DNA of 64,000 nucleotides from a bacterium (GCA_016124945.1 WGMT01000062.1:1-64000), one strand, 5' to 3'; shown: positions 33,195 to 45,144, counted from the first letter of the stretch. Notes: generated from the letters alone by a model not told the origin. Numbers and translations are program-made.

Positions 33195-36024
33195 ACCCAC
33201 AGCAAACCCAACGCGGCAGGCGATGGATCGGCGGTGGATTGGCAATGCAGTCGGCCAGGCGGCTGCCTTCTAGATCGTAGATGAGGAAGCCGTATTGATT
33301 GGCACGTTGGATCAGGGCTGCGGTGCAGACGCAGGCTTCGTCTTTGCGATCTTGGGCCAACAGCCACATGCCGCGCACCAGTTCGTGCAGCAATTCGGTG
33401 CTGAAACCGGCCCCGTACGGCAGCGGACGGTCGAGGATTTCGGCGGCGTCGTGCAGCCGTCCTTGGGCCACGTAGACCAACCCGAGGTAGACTTCGGCGC
33501 TAGAGTAAAATGGCACGTCGAGCTTGAGCCGTTCGGTGGCCAGCGCCGCCTGTAAATGACGTTCCGCCCCTGCCAGATCATCCGTAAAACTGAGGATCAC
33601 CCCCACGCCGTAATCGGCCAGGCCGCGCAGCCAGCCGTTTTCCAACAGCATGGCTTCGTTGACGGCGCTGTTGGCGCTGGCGAGGGCAGCGTCGGCCTCG
33701 CCTTGTGCAGCGAGGACCAACGACTGCACCAATCGGCTGGCCACGATGCCTTCGATGTCGCCCATAGGCTGCTTGAGTTGAAGCACCCGCTGCGTGCGCC
33801 AGAGTGCACGGTCGAGATCACAGTGATAGTAGTCGGCCAGCGAAAGATAGTGCAGGATGCTGGAGATCAAATACTCGTTGCCGGCGGCATGGGCCAATTG
33901 CAACGCCTGCTGACCGGTCTGCTCGGCGCTGTCGAAATCGCCCAGATCGCGCTGGGCTGTGCTCAAGTACGAAAGGGCGTCGGCTTCGACGCTGGCGACG
34001 CCGCCATCGTGGGCGTGTTTGACACTTTTGAGCAGGTATTGGCGCGCCAGCCCGTTGTTCCCCTGGAAGCGGGCGATGTACCCCAGGGCCAGATTGGCGT
34101 AAGCGCGCACGTTGTCGGCCAATTTGGGTAGCAGCAACGCCACCGGAAGCACCAGTGCCAGTGCATTTTTGCACAGTTGACGGGCTTCGTCGAAGCGGGC
34201 CAGCGTCATCAGCACACGCAGCCGCGTCGACTCGATCTGAATACGCAGGTGCACTCCATCCTGGCTAAGGCCGACGCCCAGCATGGTGGTGGCCTGGTCG
34301 CACATCGAGAGGGCTTCTTCCATTTCGCCCCGGCGGTAAAAGCCCATCGCCATCTTTTCGGCTAATTGCGCCCGATCTACGTTGCGCGTCGTCAGCGCAA
34401 GTGCTTCGCGATAGCTGGCGTGGGCGTCTTCGACGCGGGTGGTGTTGATCAACAGATCGCCGCGCTGGATCAACAGTGTACGCGCCAGATCAGGCCATTC
34501 CCCGTCCCCGGCGCTGCGTTGGCGGGCGCGCACCAGCCCCAGGATCTCTTCCACCACCGCCGCCGTGATCACGCCTTCGCCCAACTGATAGTGTTCGGCC
34601 TCCTGCGCGGTGACCAATTCGGCGGCGCGGCGTAGATCGCTCCCCTGGGCCAGATGATGGGCGGCGCGCACGGGTTCGTCCTGGTGCAGCGCCCATTGGG
34701 CGGCCAGTTGGTGCAATTGCCGGCGGAAAACCGGCTGGGCGTTGACGGCGCTCACCACGGGATCGCGCAAAAGCGGGTGGGGCGCGGCCTGGGTCAACTG
34801 CTCGATGACACGGCTGCGCCGCAGGTGACGCAGCGCCGCCTGATGATCGTAGCCTGTCCACGCCGCGCTGAGGATGTCGGCCAGGTGTGGATCGGTGAGA
34901 TCCAGGGGACCGCGCCAGATCGCAATCAGATCGAGCAGCCGCCGCGCCGAACTGTCCAACGAATTGAGGATGGTGTCCACCAGATAGCCAGTTGAACCCC
35001 CGGCTGTGTCGTCGGCGCCGGTGCTTTGCTGCAAATGGGTAATCGCCAGACGCAACAACATCGGGCTGCCGCTGGTCTGTGCCAGCAACTTGTCGATGTC
35101 GGTGGCAGCCTCAGTGGACAGCCGCCTGCACAGGATCTCGGCTTCGTCGCGCTGAAGACCGCTGAGCGTCATTTGCAGCACGCCCGGCACCTCGATCTCC
35201 TGGCGACCGACGAAGAGGATGCGCACCGCCCTGGCCGTTTGCAGTTGGCGGATCAGATCGAGCGTCTGCTGCTGCCCGTTGACGAGATGGGCGTCGTCGA
35301 AGACAAGCAACGGCGCGTCTAGATCGGCCAGCGCGGCGAGGATCATGGCGGCGTGCTGCGCATAGAGGATCGTTGGTTCGCCGCTGCCGGGGCGGCGAGA
35401 CAGCGCGCTCAGGCGCAGCGGATCGGCGCTGTGGGTGGTCACAAACAGCGCCAGTTGACGCAGGATCACCTCCGGTGCGGTGGACGCGTCCTCGTTGAAG
35501 GTCATCCAGAAGACGGGATGACGCCGTCCATAATCGGCGGCGATCTGCGCGGCCAGCGTGCTTTTGCCCATACCGGCCAGCCCACAGATGGCCACACTGC
35601 CGTGTTGATCGAGCCAGGCGCGCACCTGCCCCAGCGGCGTCTGCCGCATCACCGCGTAGGACGGCAGCGCGGGGACGTCTTCGAGCCGCCCGATCTCTTC
35701 TTCCTCCACCACGACAATCTGCTGCACCACCTGCTGCTTCGCTGCGCCGCCGCGCGCCTGCTGCAACGCCGCCTCGGCCAGCGTCACCAACTTACCGCCC
35801 ACCTCCCGATCCCCTTCAACGCCCAACGCCGCCAAAAAGAGCGCCGCCACCGCCACTGGATCAGGGTGGCGCTGACCATTTTCGAGCATAGAAATCTGGC
35901 CGGGGCTGTAGCCCACAGCAATGCTCAACTCCGTCTGCGTCAAACGCGCCCGACGGCGCAGAAAACGTAGATAGGAGCCGAAGGTTTCAGTGGCCGAAGG
36001 TGGTTCGGTAGTCATTGTTTTCAT
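33190..36024 (-). CDS. Large HTH-NTPase-TPR regulator (XRE helix-turn-helix + STAND-type ATPase + TPR)
   Basis: 944 residues. N-terminal XRE helix-turn-helix (GSYLRFLRRRARLTQTELSI, then SPGQISMLENGQR). After a Gln/Glu-rich hinge comes a nucleotide-binding domain with Walker A GLAGMGKST (148-156) and Walker B APLLVFDDAHLV. A helical winged region follows, then a long C-terminal array of TPR-like helices (e.g. GDFDSAEQTGQQALQLAHAA). This is the domain order of STAND regulators (MalT/AfsR/NB-ARC-like), which hold a signal-sensing ATPase off until ligand binds. Start may be 36024 or 36015. Divergent from the small gene at 36189. Target genes unknown. Confidence 0.9.
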   Translation of the reverse strand: MKTMTTEPPSATETFGSYLRFLRRRARLTQTELSIAVGYSPGQISMLENGQRHPDPVAVAALFLAALGVEGDREVGGKLVTLAEAALQQARGGAAKQQVVQQIVVVEEEEIGRLEDVPALPSYAVMRQTPLGQVRAWLDQHGSVAICGLAGMGKSTLAAQIAADYGRRHPVFWMTFNEDASTAPEVILRQLALFVTTHSADPLRLSALSRRPGSGEPTILYAQHAAMILAALADLDAPLLVFDDAHLVNGQQQTLDLIRQLQTARAVRILFVGRQEIEVPGVLQMTLSGLQRDEAEILCRRLSTEAATDIDKLLAQTSGSPMLLRLAITHLQQSTGADDTAGGSTGYLVDTILNSLDSSARRLLDLIAIWRGPLDLTDPHLADILSAAWTGYDHQAALRHLRRSRVIEQLTQAAPHPLLRDPVVSAVNAQPVFRRQLHQLAAQWALHQDEPVRAAHHLAQGSDLRRAAELVTAQEAEHYQLGEGVITAAVVEEILGLVRARQRSAGDGEWPDLARTLLIQRGDLLINTTRVEDAHASYREALALTTRNVDRAQLAEKMAMGFYRRGEMEEALSMCDQATTMLGVGLSQDGVHLRIQIESTRLRVLMTLARFDEARQLCKNALALVLPVALLLPKLADNVRAYANLALGYIARFQGNNGLARQYLLKSVKHAHDGGVASVEADALSYLSTAQRDLGDFDSAEQTGQQALQLAHAAGNEYLISSILHYLSLADYYHCDLDRALWRTQRVLQLKQPMGDIEGIVASRLVQSLVLAAQGEADAALASANSAVNEAMLLENGWLRGLADYGVGVILSFTDDLAGAERHLQAALATERLKLDVPFYSSAEVYLGLVYVAQGRLHDAAEILDRPLPYGAGFSTELLHELVRGMWLLAQDRKDEACVCTAALIQRANQYGFLIYDLEGSRLADCIANPPPIHRLPRWVCCGL

Positions 36025-36040
36025 TTTATATGAGTGGGGG

Positions 36041-36136
36041 GGCGGATTGCGAGTTGCAGATTACGGATTGCGAGTTGCGAGTGTCTCTCGTCCGTCGTCC
36101 GTCGCCGGTCGTCCGTCGTCGGTCGTCCGTCGTCCT
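36041..36136. repeat. GCGAGTTGCGA words followed by CGTCCGTCGTCCGTCG tandem repeats
   Basis: 36044-36081 holds GCGGATTGCGAGTTGCAGAT-type words, then 36089-36136 holds seven or so GTCCGTC/GTCGGTC heptamers. They lie in the divergent promoter region between the large regulator and the small gene at 36189, unlike most other blocks, which sit at gene 3' ends. Confidence 0.75.
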
Positions 36137-36188
36137 CTCTGTGAAATATTGTGAAGTTTTTCCGTCCCCGCGCTGTTACTTTGGACAC

Positions 36189-36485
36189 ATGAAACGAGTG
36201 ATCCGAGAAGTGGTGACGCTAATTCGCATAGAACGCTGGGTTGTCGAAGAGGACGATGTCACCGCGGCTGTGCCCGACGCAGCGGCGACGCCTGACGAGC
36301 CGGCCCCTCTTCTCGAATCAGCCCATCCTGGCGAAGTGCCATCCTCGAATCCCAGCGCAACGGTGGAGGTGACTATCGAAGAAATTGTAGAACAACCGTC
36401 TGCCCCCAAGCGGCGGCGCGAGCTGTTTCGGCGCGTACTGAATGTGGAGGAGTTGGGGGAGTGGGGAGTAAGGCATAAGCGTTAA
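36189..36485 (+). CDS. Small acidic protein of unknown function
   Basis: 98 residues from the ATG at 36189 (MKRVIREVVTLIRIERWVVE). The middle is acidic and Pro/Ala-rich, and the end is basic (KRRRELFRRV). Codon use matches neighbouring genes in third-position GC, which supports coding, but no family is recognised and the ribosome binding site is weak. The stop codon falls inside the terminal repeat of the adjacent palindromic element. Could be a small partner of the divergent regulator. Confidence 0.45.
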   Translation: MKRVIREVVTLIRIERWVVEEDDVTAAVPDAAATPDEPAPLLESAHPGEVPSSNPSATVEVTIEEIVEQPSAPKRRRELFRRVLNVEELGEWGVRHKR

Positions 36486-36604
36486 GTTAGGGTGGAGCGA
36501 AAGTGCCGGGGACTTCACGTTGGACGTGTCGCCAAGAGTGGATATCCCGTCTCGCTGCGGCGAAAAGTCCCCGGCACTTGCTCGTACGCTGCTTATCTTA
36601 ACGC
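36479..36604. mobile_element. Palindromic element related to the CAATGTC MITE-like family (126 bp)
   Basis: The left end GCGTTAAGTTAGGGTGGAGC, continuing to AAGTGCCGGGGACTT, is mirrored by AAGTCCCCGGCACTTG and TTATCTTAACGC on the right. The core TTAAGTTA, the GGAG(T/C)GA step and the length (126 bp against 123-125) are shared with the copies at 15298, 25760 and 31018, while the inner hairpin is different. Flanking triplets do not match. Confidence 0.6.
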
Positions 36605-36708
36605 CTATGGGGGCGGGGGGAGAGGGTCTCTCCGCGTCAACACTTCCCGCCTATCGCGTGACAAGCTGAACGCGCCGAACTTCAAGCCGCGAAATCATGA
36701 TGCTTAAC

Positions 36709-36732
36709 GTCCGTCGTCCGTCGTCCGTTGTC
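36709..36732. repeat. GTCCGTCGTCCGTCG tandem heptamers upstream of a large gene
   Basis: Three and a half units of GTCCGTC just ahead of the ribosome binding site of the 1444-residue protein gene. Same family as 6480-6553. Confidence 0.75.
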
Positions 36733-36760
36733 TGTATTTACACACCACAGGAGAGAGAAC

Positions 36761-39700
36761 ATGAAAGTAACAAAACGTTGGTTGGGTGTTATGGCCGTGC
36801 TGCTGGCGCTGCTCGGCTGCACATTTGTCATTGTGCGCGGACAGGCGCAGACCTGCCGCGATATCAACAACATCACCGTCTGCGGTGATATCTTTGACGA
36901 GTTCGATGCAACTGTCAATGGCGGCGGCTACCGTCTGCGCGGCAATGTGAAGATCGGCCCCAAAGGACTGCCCCCGGTTGTGATTGTGCGCAACACCGGT
37001 AATATTTTTGATGGCACCGTGATGCCTGAGAATATCTCCACGGCCACCTATTTTCACTTGAATCAGGCCGATCCGAACACCGGCACCACCGATTTCATTA
37101 TCGGCGAGGTTGGCTTTATCAATGATCCGACAGGGTTGCCGCTGCTGAGCACCTTCTTCTTTGATCATGGCGAAGTCGGCGGCGAAGTGACGGCGGGCCG
37201 TCTCTTTGTGGATACGACCAACCAGAAGATCTTCCTCCCCGCCGATGGACAGGTGCCGATCTTCACGCAGCGCGGGGTGCCGCGCAATCAGGCCTACCGG
37301 ATCAACTTCCTCAGCCGTGTCGGCGCGTTATCGTTCTACCGCAATGGTGGCACCGTCAACGAACTGACGCTGGTCAATGCCGAGTTCAACCTCAACACCA
37401 AGACGCTCACCGGCAATGCGCCCATTGATCTCAAACTCAATCAGCAGGCCGAAAACCGCAACCTGCGCATCAACCTGCGCGCCACCTTCACAGACAATGG
37501 CACCTTCAGCGGCGCCGTGGACGGCTTCAAGTTTGCCCTGGCCGGCCTGATCATGGAAGCGTCGGGCGTGACGGTGGCGCTGCCCACTGGGGCCGATCCA
37601 GCCACCTTCCAGGCCGGGCTGGTCAAGATCCTCAAGGCCGACAATCAGGACGTGCCCACCCTCGATCCCACCGATCCACAGTTGGTCTTCTCTTTCACCA
37701 ACCTCAAATACAAGAGCGGCCTCTTTGAAATCGGCGGCCTGGAAGTGCCGGTGAAGGATTGGGAGTTCGGCACCGCCTTCAAGATGACCAACCAGACCTT
37801 GGGCATCACCAACGAGAACAACGTGCAGTCGCTCCAGGTGAAATCAACCCTCACCTTCTTCGGCGACGACGGCGACGCCAAGCGCAAGGTGCCGGTAATC
37901 CTCAAAGTGGGGCGCACCGAAGTGAGCAATGGCGTCTTCCAACCCGTTTTCACGGCGGGTTTGCAGAACATTTCCCCCAAGATCGGCAGCCTCACCTTCA
38001 ACCTGCAAGGTGCTGTCTTCAGTGGCAACGCAGCGGAAAATTTCTGGGGGATTAAGGCCACGTCGGCGGCGCTGCAATGGCCTGCTCACCTGGGTGGGCA
38101 GACCGCGGCGGGCATCAATAACTTCAGGCTCGGTGTGGAATTGGACGCCAACAAGAACAAGAAATTTAAGGTGGCGCTGGGCGGCGGTGCAATCTCACTG
38201 CCTCCCTTCGAGAATCAAGTCTTCCGCGGCAATCTGGCGGGCACACTGGGCGTCATCTCCGACACGATGGTCATCACCGGCACAGGGACGTTCAGCGTGA
38301 AGCTGCCTGGCAACGCCAACAGCGCCGGCATCGCCACCACTGCGATCCTACGCTACGGTAAGGGTGTGCAAGCACCCACCGCACCTGTGCCGCCACCTAC
38401 CACAGGACCGATCTGCAAGCGCCCTGGTGGCCTGATCCTGGGCTGTGCTACGGCGTTGGCCGCGGCGACGGATGCCGATCCCGCCAAAGAGTTTGAACTC
38501 AAGCTATCAGGTTTCAGTTTCAAAATTGCCGGCTTTGGCATGACGGTGACCAATCCCAAGGGGCTGGACGACGGCGGCTTCAGCGCCGACAACGTGGCCG
38601 CCTCGTTGCCCGCCGGCATCGTCTTCGACAACATCGGATCAGGCGCGGACACCAACGGTATCACCATTCAGGGTATCGTGGTAAACGGGCTGGGCAACAT
38701 CACGATCCAGGGAGGCGGCTTCGAGATCGCGCCCATCAAGTTCGGCGGCTATCAATTTGTGGGGCTGAAAGGCACCTTCATCAAGCTATCTGGCGGCGGC
38801 TTCGAGTTCCGTGCCGGCGGCAAACTGCCGCTGCCCGGCATCGAACCGGGGGCCAATGGTGGCGGCATCGGCGTCGACGTCAGCATCCGCACCAAGCCCG
38901 ACAACAGCGTGGACGGCTTCGGCGTGGTGGTCAGCTTCACCGCGGGTGGCGTAATCCCCAAGATCAAGCTGCCCAGCACCGGCATGAGCATCGTGCAAAT
39001 GACCGGCAGCTTCGACATGACGGCAGGACAATCCACCATCGCCGTCACCCTCACCGCCACCAGCGATCTGGCGTTGCCGCTGGGCAGCCTGGGCAGCATT
39101 CCCATTGCCAAAGCTGTGGGCAATGTCACCGTGCAGCCGCCGCCGGCCTTCCGCATGAGCGCCAACGCCAAACTCTCGATCCTGATCTTTGATGTGGCGC
39201 AGGCCAGTGTGGGCATTGGCCAGGGCTACGGTTTCAACGGCGGACCGGGGCTGAATGTCAGCTTTACCGTCAACACCCTCTTCGTGGACGGTGCCGCCCA
39301 TCTAACCGTGGGCGAAGTGACCCTGAGCAACGGCACCAAAAAGATCCGTGTGCAGGGCGACGCCAGCGTGACGCTCAAGATCCCCAAGAAAATCTTCGCC
39401 GGTCTCCCCCGCGAAGAAAAGATCCTGGCTTCGGTCAATGTCGGCTTCGGTCAGTTCAACGACACCAAGAACAACCGCCAGACCGCTGGCCTGCTAGTGA
39501 TGGGTAGCTTGCCCCTGGTGGGTTCGGTAGGTGGCTTCCTCGACATGGGCGTCAGCCCGATCGACGTGATCTTCTTTACCAACGCCAACCGCTTCCAGGC
39601 TGTGCCTGCCGCCGTGTTACGCAGGCTGGCACGGGAAGGTGTGGCAGGGTATGGCAGCCGTCTGCTCAGCGCGGAGGAAGCAGCCGAACTTGGCCTGAGC

Positions 39701-41095
39701 AACGAGCTGTCCGCTGCGGGCGCAACCGGCATCCTGCAAGACACCATCCCGCACGAACTCGAAGCGCCGACCCGCCTGATGATGGGCATCGAGTACACTG
39801 GCACGGTGGGCGCGTCTGCCATTCGCCTGCGCATCCCCGGCGGCGCCATCCTGACCAAAGACAATGTCAACGGCACGGATCAGGGCTTCACCCAGGAGAG
39901 CGACGCCGAAGGCGGCGTGATGATGTTCGTGCTACAAGAAGCCGTGGCCGGCGCCTACCAGTTGATCATCGACAACCCGCCCGCCGACTACACCGCCAAT
40001 ATCCTCGAACTGGATCAGATGCCCAGCGGCAGCATCGTCACCGACGTTTGCAACGGGGCGAATGTGGCGGGTGTCACCGTCACCTGCACAGGGAACGCGG
40101 CGGCGGCAGGTCTTAACGCCGCTCAGAGCGCCGCTCTGAGCGCCGCCGACGCCAGCCAGGTCACCTTCAGTTGGACGGCGGAAGACATTGACACGCCCGA
40201 CGCCACCGTGGACATCGGCTTTGCCAAGGTGATCAGCGGCAGCGTGGACAACGCCACCTTCACGGCGCTGATCGAGAACCAGCCATTGGGCAACGGCAAC
40301 GCCATCTGGGATCTGAGCCAGGTCCCCACCGGCGAATACCGCGTAATGATCGAGATTTCCAACAACAGCGGCCCAGCCATCCGCGCCTACGGCAGCCAGT
40401 TGATCAGCGTGGTAGACCAGCGTGCGCCTGCCGTGCCGAGCGGCGTTGTCGCCACATCGCTGGCCAACGAACTTAGCATCCGCTGGACGCAGAACAGCGA
40501 ACGTGATCTGGCCGGTTACGAAATCGGCCTGGGCGTGGTCGAAGTGGGCCAGCCCGACAGCGTGGATCGCTTCTTCTACAGCCGCAACATGGGTCCCAAA
40601 GAGGTGATCACCGGCACCGCCAATCTGGTCGACGCCAAACTGTGGGGCATCCCCGACAACGCCGAAGTCTTCTTCGGGATTCGTTCCTTTGACAGCAGCG
40701 GCAACTTCAGCGCATGGACAACGCTCCAGCGCGGTCGTCCGTGGGCGCTTTCGCCCAACACGTGGACGCCGACGCCCAACGGCGTAGGCACCGACATCAT
40801 CGAAGTCGCCTTCGACGCCCCGATGGACTTCGATTCGCTCCAGTCTGCGCTCACGGTGAAGAACAGCAGCGGCGCGGTCCTTACAGGCAAGAGCTACTTC
40901 CTCACCGACGACAGCGGCAACATCATCGGCCTGGGCTTCGAGCCGGATGCGTTGATTCAGGGCACTGCCTCGGCCACGGTGAAGGGCGGCGCAAGCGGCG
41001 TCAAAGCAGTGGACGGGCGCACGATGGGCGGCGACTACGCGTGGACGTTCACGCTTCAGCCAAATCAGATCTACCTGCCCAGTGTGACGCGGTAA
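36761..41095 (+). CDS. Giant exported beta-rich protein ending in an IYLPSV motif
   Basis: 1444 residues from the ATG at 36761 (CAGGAGAG upstream). A signal peptide (MAVLLALLGCTFVIV, with a possible lipobox LLGC) precedes TCRDINNITVCGDIFDEFD. The long central part (~40-950) is made of Gly/Asn/Phe-rich beta segments with no recognised domain. Towards the C-terminus come a ~100-residue beta domain, a fibronectin-III-like domain (AVPSGVVATSLANELSIRWT), and an Ig-like domain of the S-layer/adhesin type (IIEVAFDAPMDFDSLQSALT). The last residues are QIYLPSVTR. Followed by a strong hairpin. Probably a surface or sheath component; function not known. Confidence 0.85.
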   Translation: MKVTKRWLGVMAVLLALLGCTFVIVRGQAQTCRDINNITVCGDIFDEFDATVNGGGYRLRGNVKIGPKGLPPVVIVRNTGNIFDGTVMPENISTATYFHLNQADPNTGTTDFIIGEVGFINDPTGLPLLSTFFFDHGEVGGEVTAGRLFVDTTNQKIFLPADGQVPIFTQRGVPRNQAYRINFLSRVGALSFYRNGGTVNELTLVNAEFNLNTKTLTGNAPIDLKLNQQAENRNLRINLRATFTDNGTFSGAVDGFKFALAGLIMEASGVTVALPTGADPATFQAGLVKILKADNQDVPTLDPTDPQLVFSFTNLKYKSGLFEIGGLEVPVKDWEFGTAFKMTNQTLGITNENNVQSLQVKSTLTFFGDDGDAKRKVPVILKVGRTEVSNGVFQPVFTAGLQNISPKIGSLTFNLQGAVFSGNAAENFWGIKATSAALQWPAHLGGQTAAGINNFRLGVELDANKNKKFKVALGGGAISLPPFENQVFRGNLAGTLGVISDTMVITGTGTFSVKLPGNANSAGIATTAILRYGKGVQAPTAPVPPPTTGPICKRPGGLILGCATALAAATDADPAKEFELKLSGFSFKIAGFGMTVTNPKGLDDGGFSADNVAASLPAGIVFDNIGSGADTNGITIQGIVVNGLGNITIQGGGFEIAPIKFGGYQFVGLKGTFIKLSGGGFEFRAGGKLPLPGIEPGANGGGIGVDVSIRTKPDNSVDGFGVVVSFTAGGVIPKIKLPSTGMSIVQMTGSFDMTAGQSTIAVTLTATSDLALPLGSLGSIPIAKAVGNVTVQPPPAFRMSANAKLSILIFDVAQASVGIGQGYGFNGGPGLNVSFTVNTLFVDGAAHLTVGEVTLSNGTKKIRVQGDASVTLKIPKKIFAGLPREEKILASVNVGFGQFNDTKNNRQTAGLLVMGSLPLVGSVGGFLDMGVSPIDVIFFTNANRFQAVPAAVLRRLAREGVAGYGSRLLSAEEAAELGLSNELSAAGATGILQDTIPHELEAPTRLMMGIEYTGTVGASAIRLRIPGGAILTKDNVNGTDQGFTQESDAEGGVMMFVLQEAVAGAYQLIIDNPPADYTANILELDQMPSGSIVTDVCNGANVAGVTVTCTGNAAAAGLNAAQSAALSAADASQVTFSWTAEDIDTPDATVDIGFAKVISGSVDNATFTALIENQPLGNGNAIWDLSQVPTGEYRVMIEISNNSGPAIRAYGSQLISVVDQRAPAVPSGVVATSLANELSIRWTQNSERDLAGYEIGLGVVEVGQPDSVDRFFYSRNMGPKEVITGTANLVDAKLWGIPDNAEVFFGIRSFDSSGNFSAWTTLQRGRPWALSPNTWTPTPNGVGTDIIEVAFDAPMDFDSLQSALTVKNSSGAVLTGKSYFLTDDSGNIIGLGFEPDALIQGTASATVKGGASGVKAVDGRTMGGDYAWTFTLQPNQIYLPSVTR

Positions 41096-41105
41096 GCGAG
41101 TTGAA

Positions 41106-41173
41106 GAAGAATAAAGAATGGGGAAAGGACGTCGCCTGTACAGGCGGCGTCCTTTCCCCATTCTTTATTCTTC
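41106..41173 (+). terminator. Perfect long hairpin after the giant exported protein gene
   Basis: A 34-bp arm GAAGAATAAAGAATGGGGAA... is followed without a loop by its reverse complement (one mismatch). It starts ~10 bp after the stop codon at 41095. The GC-rich centre (GTCGCCTGTACAGGCGGCG) and T-rich end would work as a terminator. The unusual length also fits a small palindromic element. Confidence 0.7.
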
Positions 41174-41228
41174 ATTCTTTTGCTATACTGGCTGGATGTA
41201 CCGTATCGAACCCGCCAGGAGCGCGCCC

Positions 41229-42086
41229 ATGCAACCGTCATCTGTTGAGTCCTCAATCCTGAATCCTGCCACCACCATCGGCGCGGTGCAGTTGACCGTC
41301 ACCGATCTGGATCGGTCCATCGACTTTTACCGGCGTGTCATCGGTTTTCACCTGCACGAGCGCAGCGATGGACAGGCCAATCTGGGCGCGGGCGGCTCCA
41401 CCCTGCTGCAACTGGTGGAAAATTCGGCGGCGCGCCAGGTGACCCACCACAGCGGACTCTATCATTTCGCCGTGCTCACCCCCTCGCGCCCCGCGCTAGG
41501 ACAGGTGCTTCGCCGCATTGTGGACGCGCAGGTGCGCCTGGGCGGCTCGGATCATTCCGTCAGCGAAGCGCTCTACTTCGACGATCCCGATGGCAATGGT
41601 ATCGAAGTCTACCGTGATCGCCCGCGCTCGGAGTGGGCGTATGCTGAAGGGAAGCCTGTGCTGGGCAACGCGCCGTTGGATTATCGAGGCATTCTCGGCG
41701 AAGCGGATGACAGCGAAGACGGTCTCGATCCCGCAACGGTGATCGGTCATGTCCACTTGCATGTGGGGGACCTGGCTTCGGCCATGAATTTCTATCTCCG
41801 GACTGTTGGCTTTGATCTGATCATGACGTGGCAGGGCGCCGCCTTCTACTCGGCGGGTGGCTACCATCATCACCTGGCCACCAACACCTGGGCCGGTGTG
41901 GGCGCGCCGCCCCAGCCCGAAGACGCCGTCGGTTTGCGCCACTACGAGATTGTCCTGACGGGTGAGGACGAACGCAGTCGGCTGTTGCAACGGTTCGACG
42001 ACGCCGGTTTGGCCTACAAATCCCGCGCCGACGCTATTTTTGTCCGCGATCCGGCGCAGAACGGCGTGTTATTTGTGGTGAAATAA
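41229..42086 (+). CDS. Vicinal-oxygen-chelate (glyoxalase/dioxygenase-like) protein, two domains
   Basis: 285 residues from the ATG at 41229, chosen because CAGGAG precedes it by nine bases. Two VOC modules: the first begins IGAVQLTVTDLDRSIDFYRR and contains the metal-ligand His of LYHFAVLTP; the second begins VIGHVHLHVGDLASAMNFYL and contains HHLATNTWAG. LYFDDPDGNGIEVYRDR supplies the Glu ligand. Layout and length match CatE-type catechol 2,3-dioxygenases of Bacillus, which cleave aromatic diols. The actual substrate is not evident from context. Confidence 0.87.
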   Translation: MQPSSVESSILNPATTIGAVQLTVTDLDRSIDFYRRVIGFHLHERSDGQANLGAGGSTLLQLVENSAARQVTHHSGLYHFAVLTPSRPALGQVLRRIVDAQVRLGGSDHSVSEALYFDDPDGNGIEVYRDRPRSEWAYAEGKPVLGNAPLDYRGILGEADDSEDGLDPATVIGHVHLHVGDLASAMNFYLRTVGFDLIMTWQGAAFYSAGGYHHHLATNTWAGVGAPPQPEDAVGLRHYEIVLTGEDERSRLLQRFDDAGLAYKSRADAIFVRDPAQNGVLFVVK

Positions 42087-42125
42087 ATAGTCACCGGAAA
42101 CCTGCACCTTTGGAGGTCACTCGCC

Positions 42126-42641
42126 ATGTCTGTCCCTGTGTTGCTGTTGACGGGTCCGGTTGGTGTCGGCAAGACGACGGTAACGATGCTTATCTCTGAT
42201 CTGCTTGAAGCGCGCAGGGTGAGTCATGCGTTGATCGACATGGATTGGATGCGCTGGGCATACCCGCGCCCAGTGGATGATCGCTTTCACCTTCAACTTG
42301 GCCTGCGAAATTTGGCTGCACTGTGGCAAGGATACGGCGCCGCCGGCGTGGATCGTCTTCTGCTGGTGGATGTGGTCGAGGATGGTGCACAACGTCAAGC
42401 CTATGCTCGGGCCATCCCCGGCGCTGAGATCACAATTGTGCGGCTGCACGCCTCGGTGACGACGCTTCAGGCTCGTGTCGCCAAACGTGAGAGTGGCGAC
42501 AGCCTGATTTGGCATCAACAGCGCGCCTTCGAACTGGCGCTGCAAATGGAACGCGACGCCCTCGAAGATCTGCGTATCGAGACTGAAGATCACTCTGCTC
42601 ACGAGATCGCCGTGGAGATCCTGGATCGAGTGGCATGGTAA
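42126..42641 (+). CDS. P-loop kinase-like protein
   Basis: 171 residues with Walker A GPVGVGKTT (10-18), an LIDMDWMRW segment in the place of the kinase Asp, and an LLLVDVVEDGAQR strand. The size and LQARVAKRESG region resemble small AAA kinases (gluconate kinase, adenylylsulfate kinase, chloramphenicol phosphotransferase types). The substrate cannot be assigned. Ribosome binding site GGAGG is nine bases upstream. Located 40 bp after the VOC gene, possibly co-transcribed. Confidence 0.75.
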   Translation: MSVPVLLLTGPVGVGKTTVTMLISDLLEARRVSHALIDMDWMRWAYPRPVDDRFHLQLGLRNLAALWQGYGAAGVDRLLLVDVVEDGAQRQAYARAIPGAEITIVRLHASVTTLQARVAKRESGDSLIWHQQRAFELALQMERDALEDLRIETEDHSAHEIAVEILDRVAW

Positions 42642-42809
42642 TCGAGCCAAAACCCATCTTGGCCCGTGCCTGGCACTGTCTGCCCCCAACATGAATTGCA
42701 CCCTCATCATGCGGTCAGGTGAAAAGTCTCTCTGAATGGAGTAGAATGGAAGCGTACTCTGCTTCATCCACCAAATCCCCCCACCCAAAAAATGTACTGA
42801 GAGGATTTT

Positions 42810-45065
<2,256 letters not shown>

Positions 45066-45101
45066 AGATTGGGGATTGGTGATTAGAGATTGGGGATTGG
45101 G
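45066..45101. repeat. GATTGGGGATTGGTGATTAGA tandem words after maeB
   Basis: About five heptamer words of the GGGGATT/GGTGATT type begin at the maeB stop codon, immediately ahead of the terminator. Confidence 0.75.
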
Positions 45102-45104
45102 AAG

Positions 45105-45143
45105 AAAACGCGGCGCTGAGGACTGTCCTCAGCGCCGCGTTTT
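45105..45143 (+). terminator. Rho-independent terminator of maeB
   Basis: A perfect 19-bp stem (AAAACGCGGCGCTGAGGAC) with a TG loop, followed by a T-run. It probably also serves the convergent toxin remnant whose stop lies at 45145. Confidence 0.85.
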
Positions 45144-45144
45144 T

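Noticed and set aside
39932..41161. 409-codon minus-strand open frame opposite the end of the giant exported protein
   Set aside because: Antisense shadow; it also runs through the terminator hairpin.
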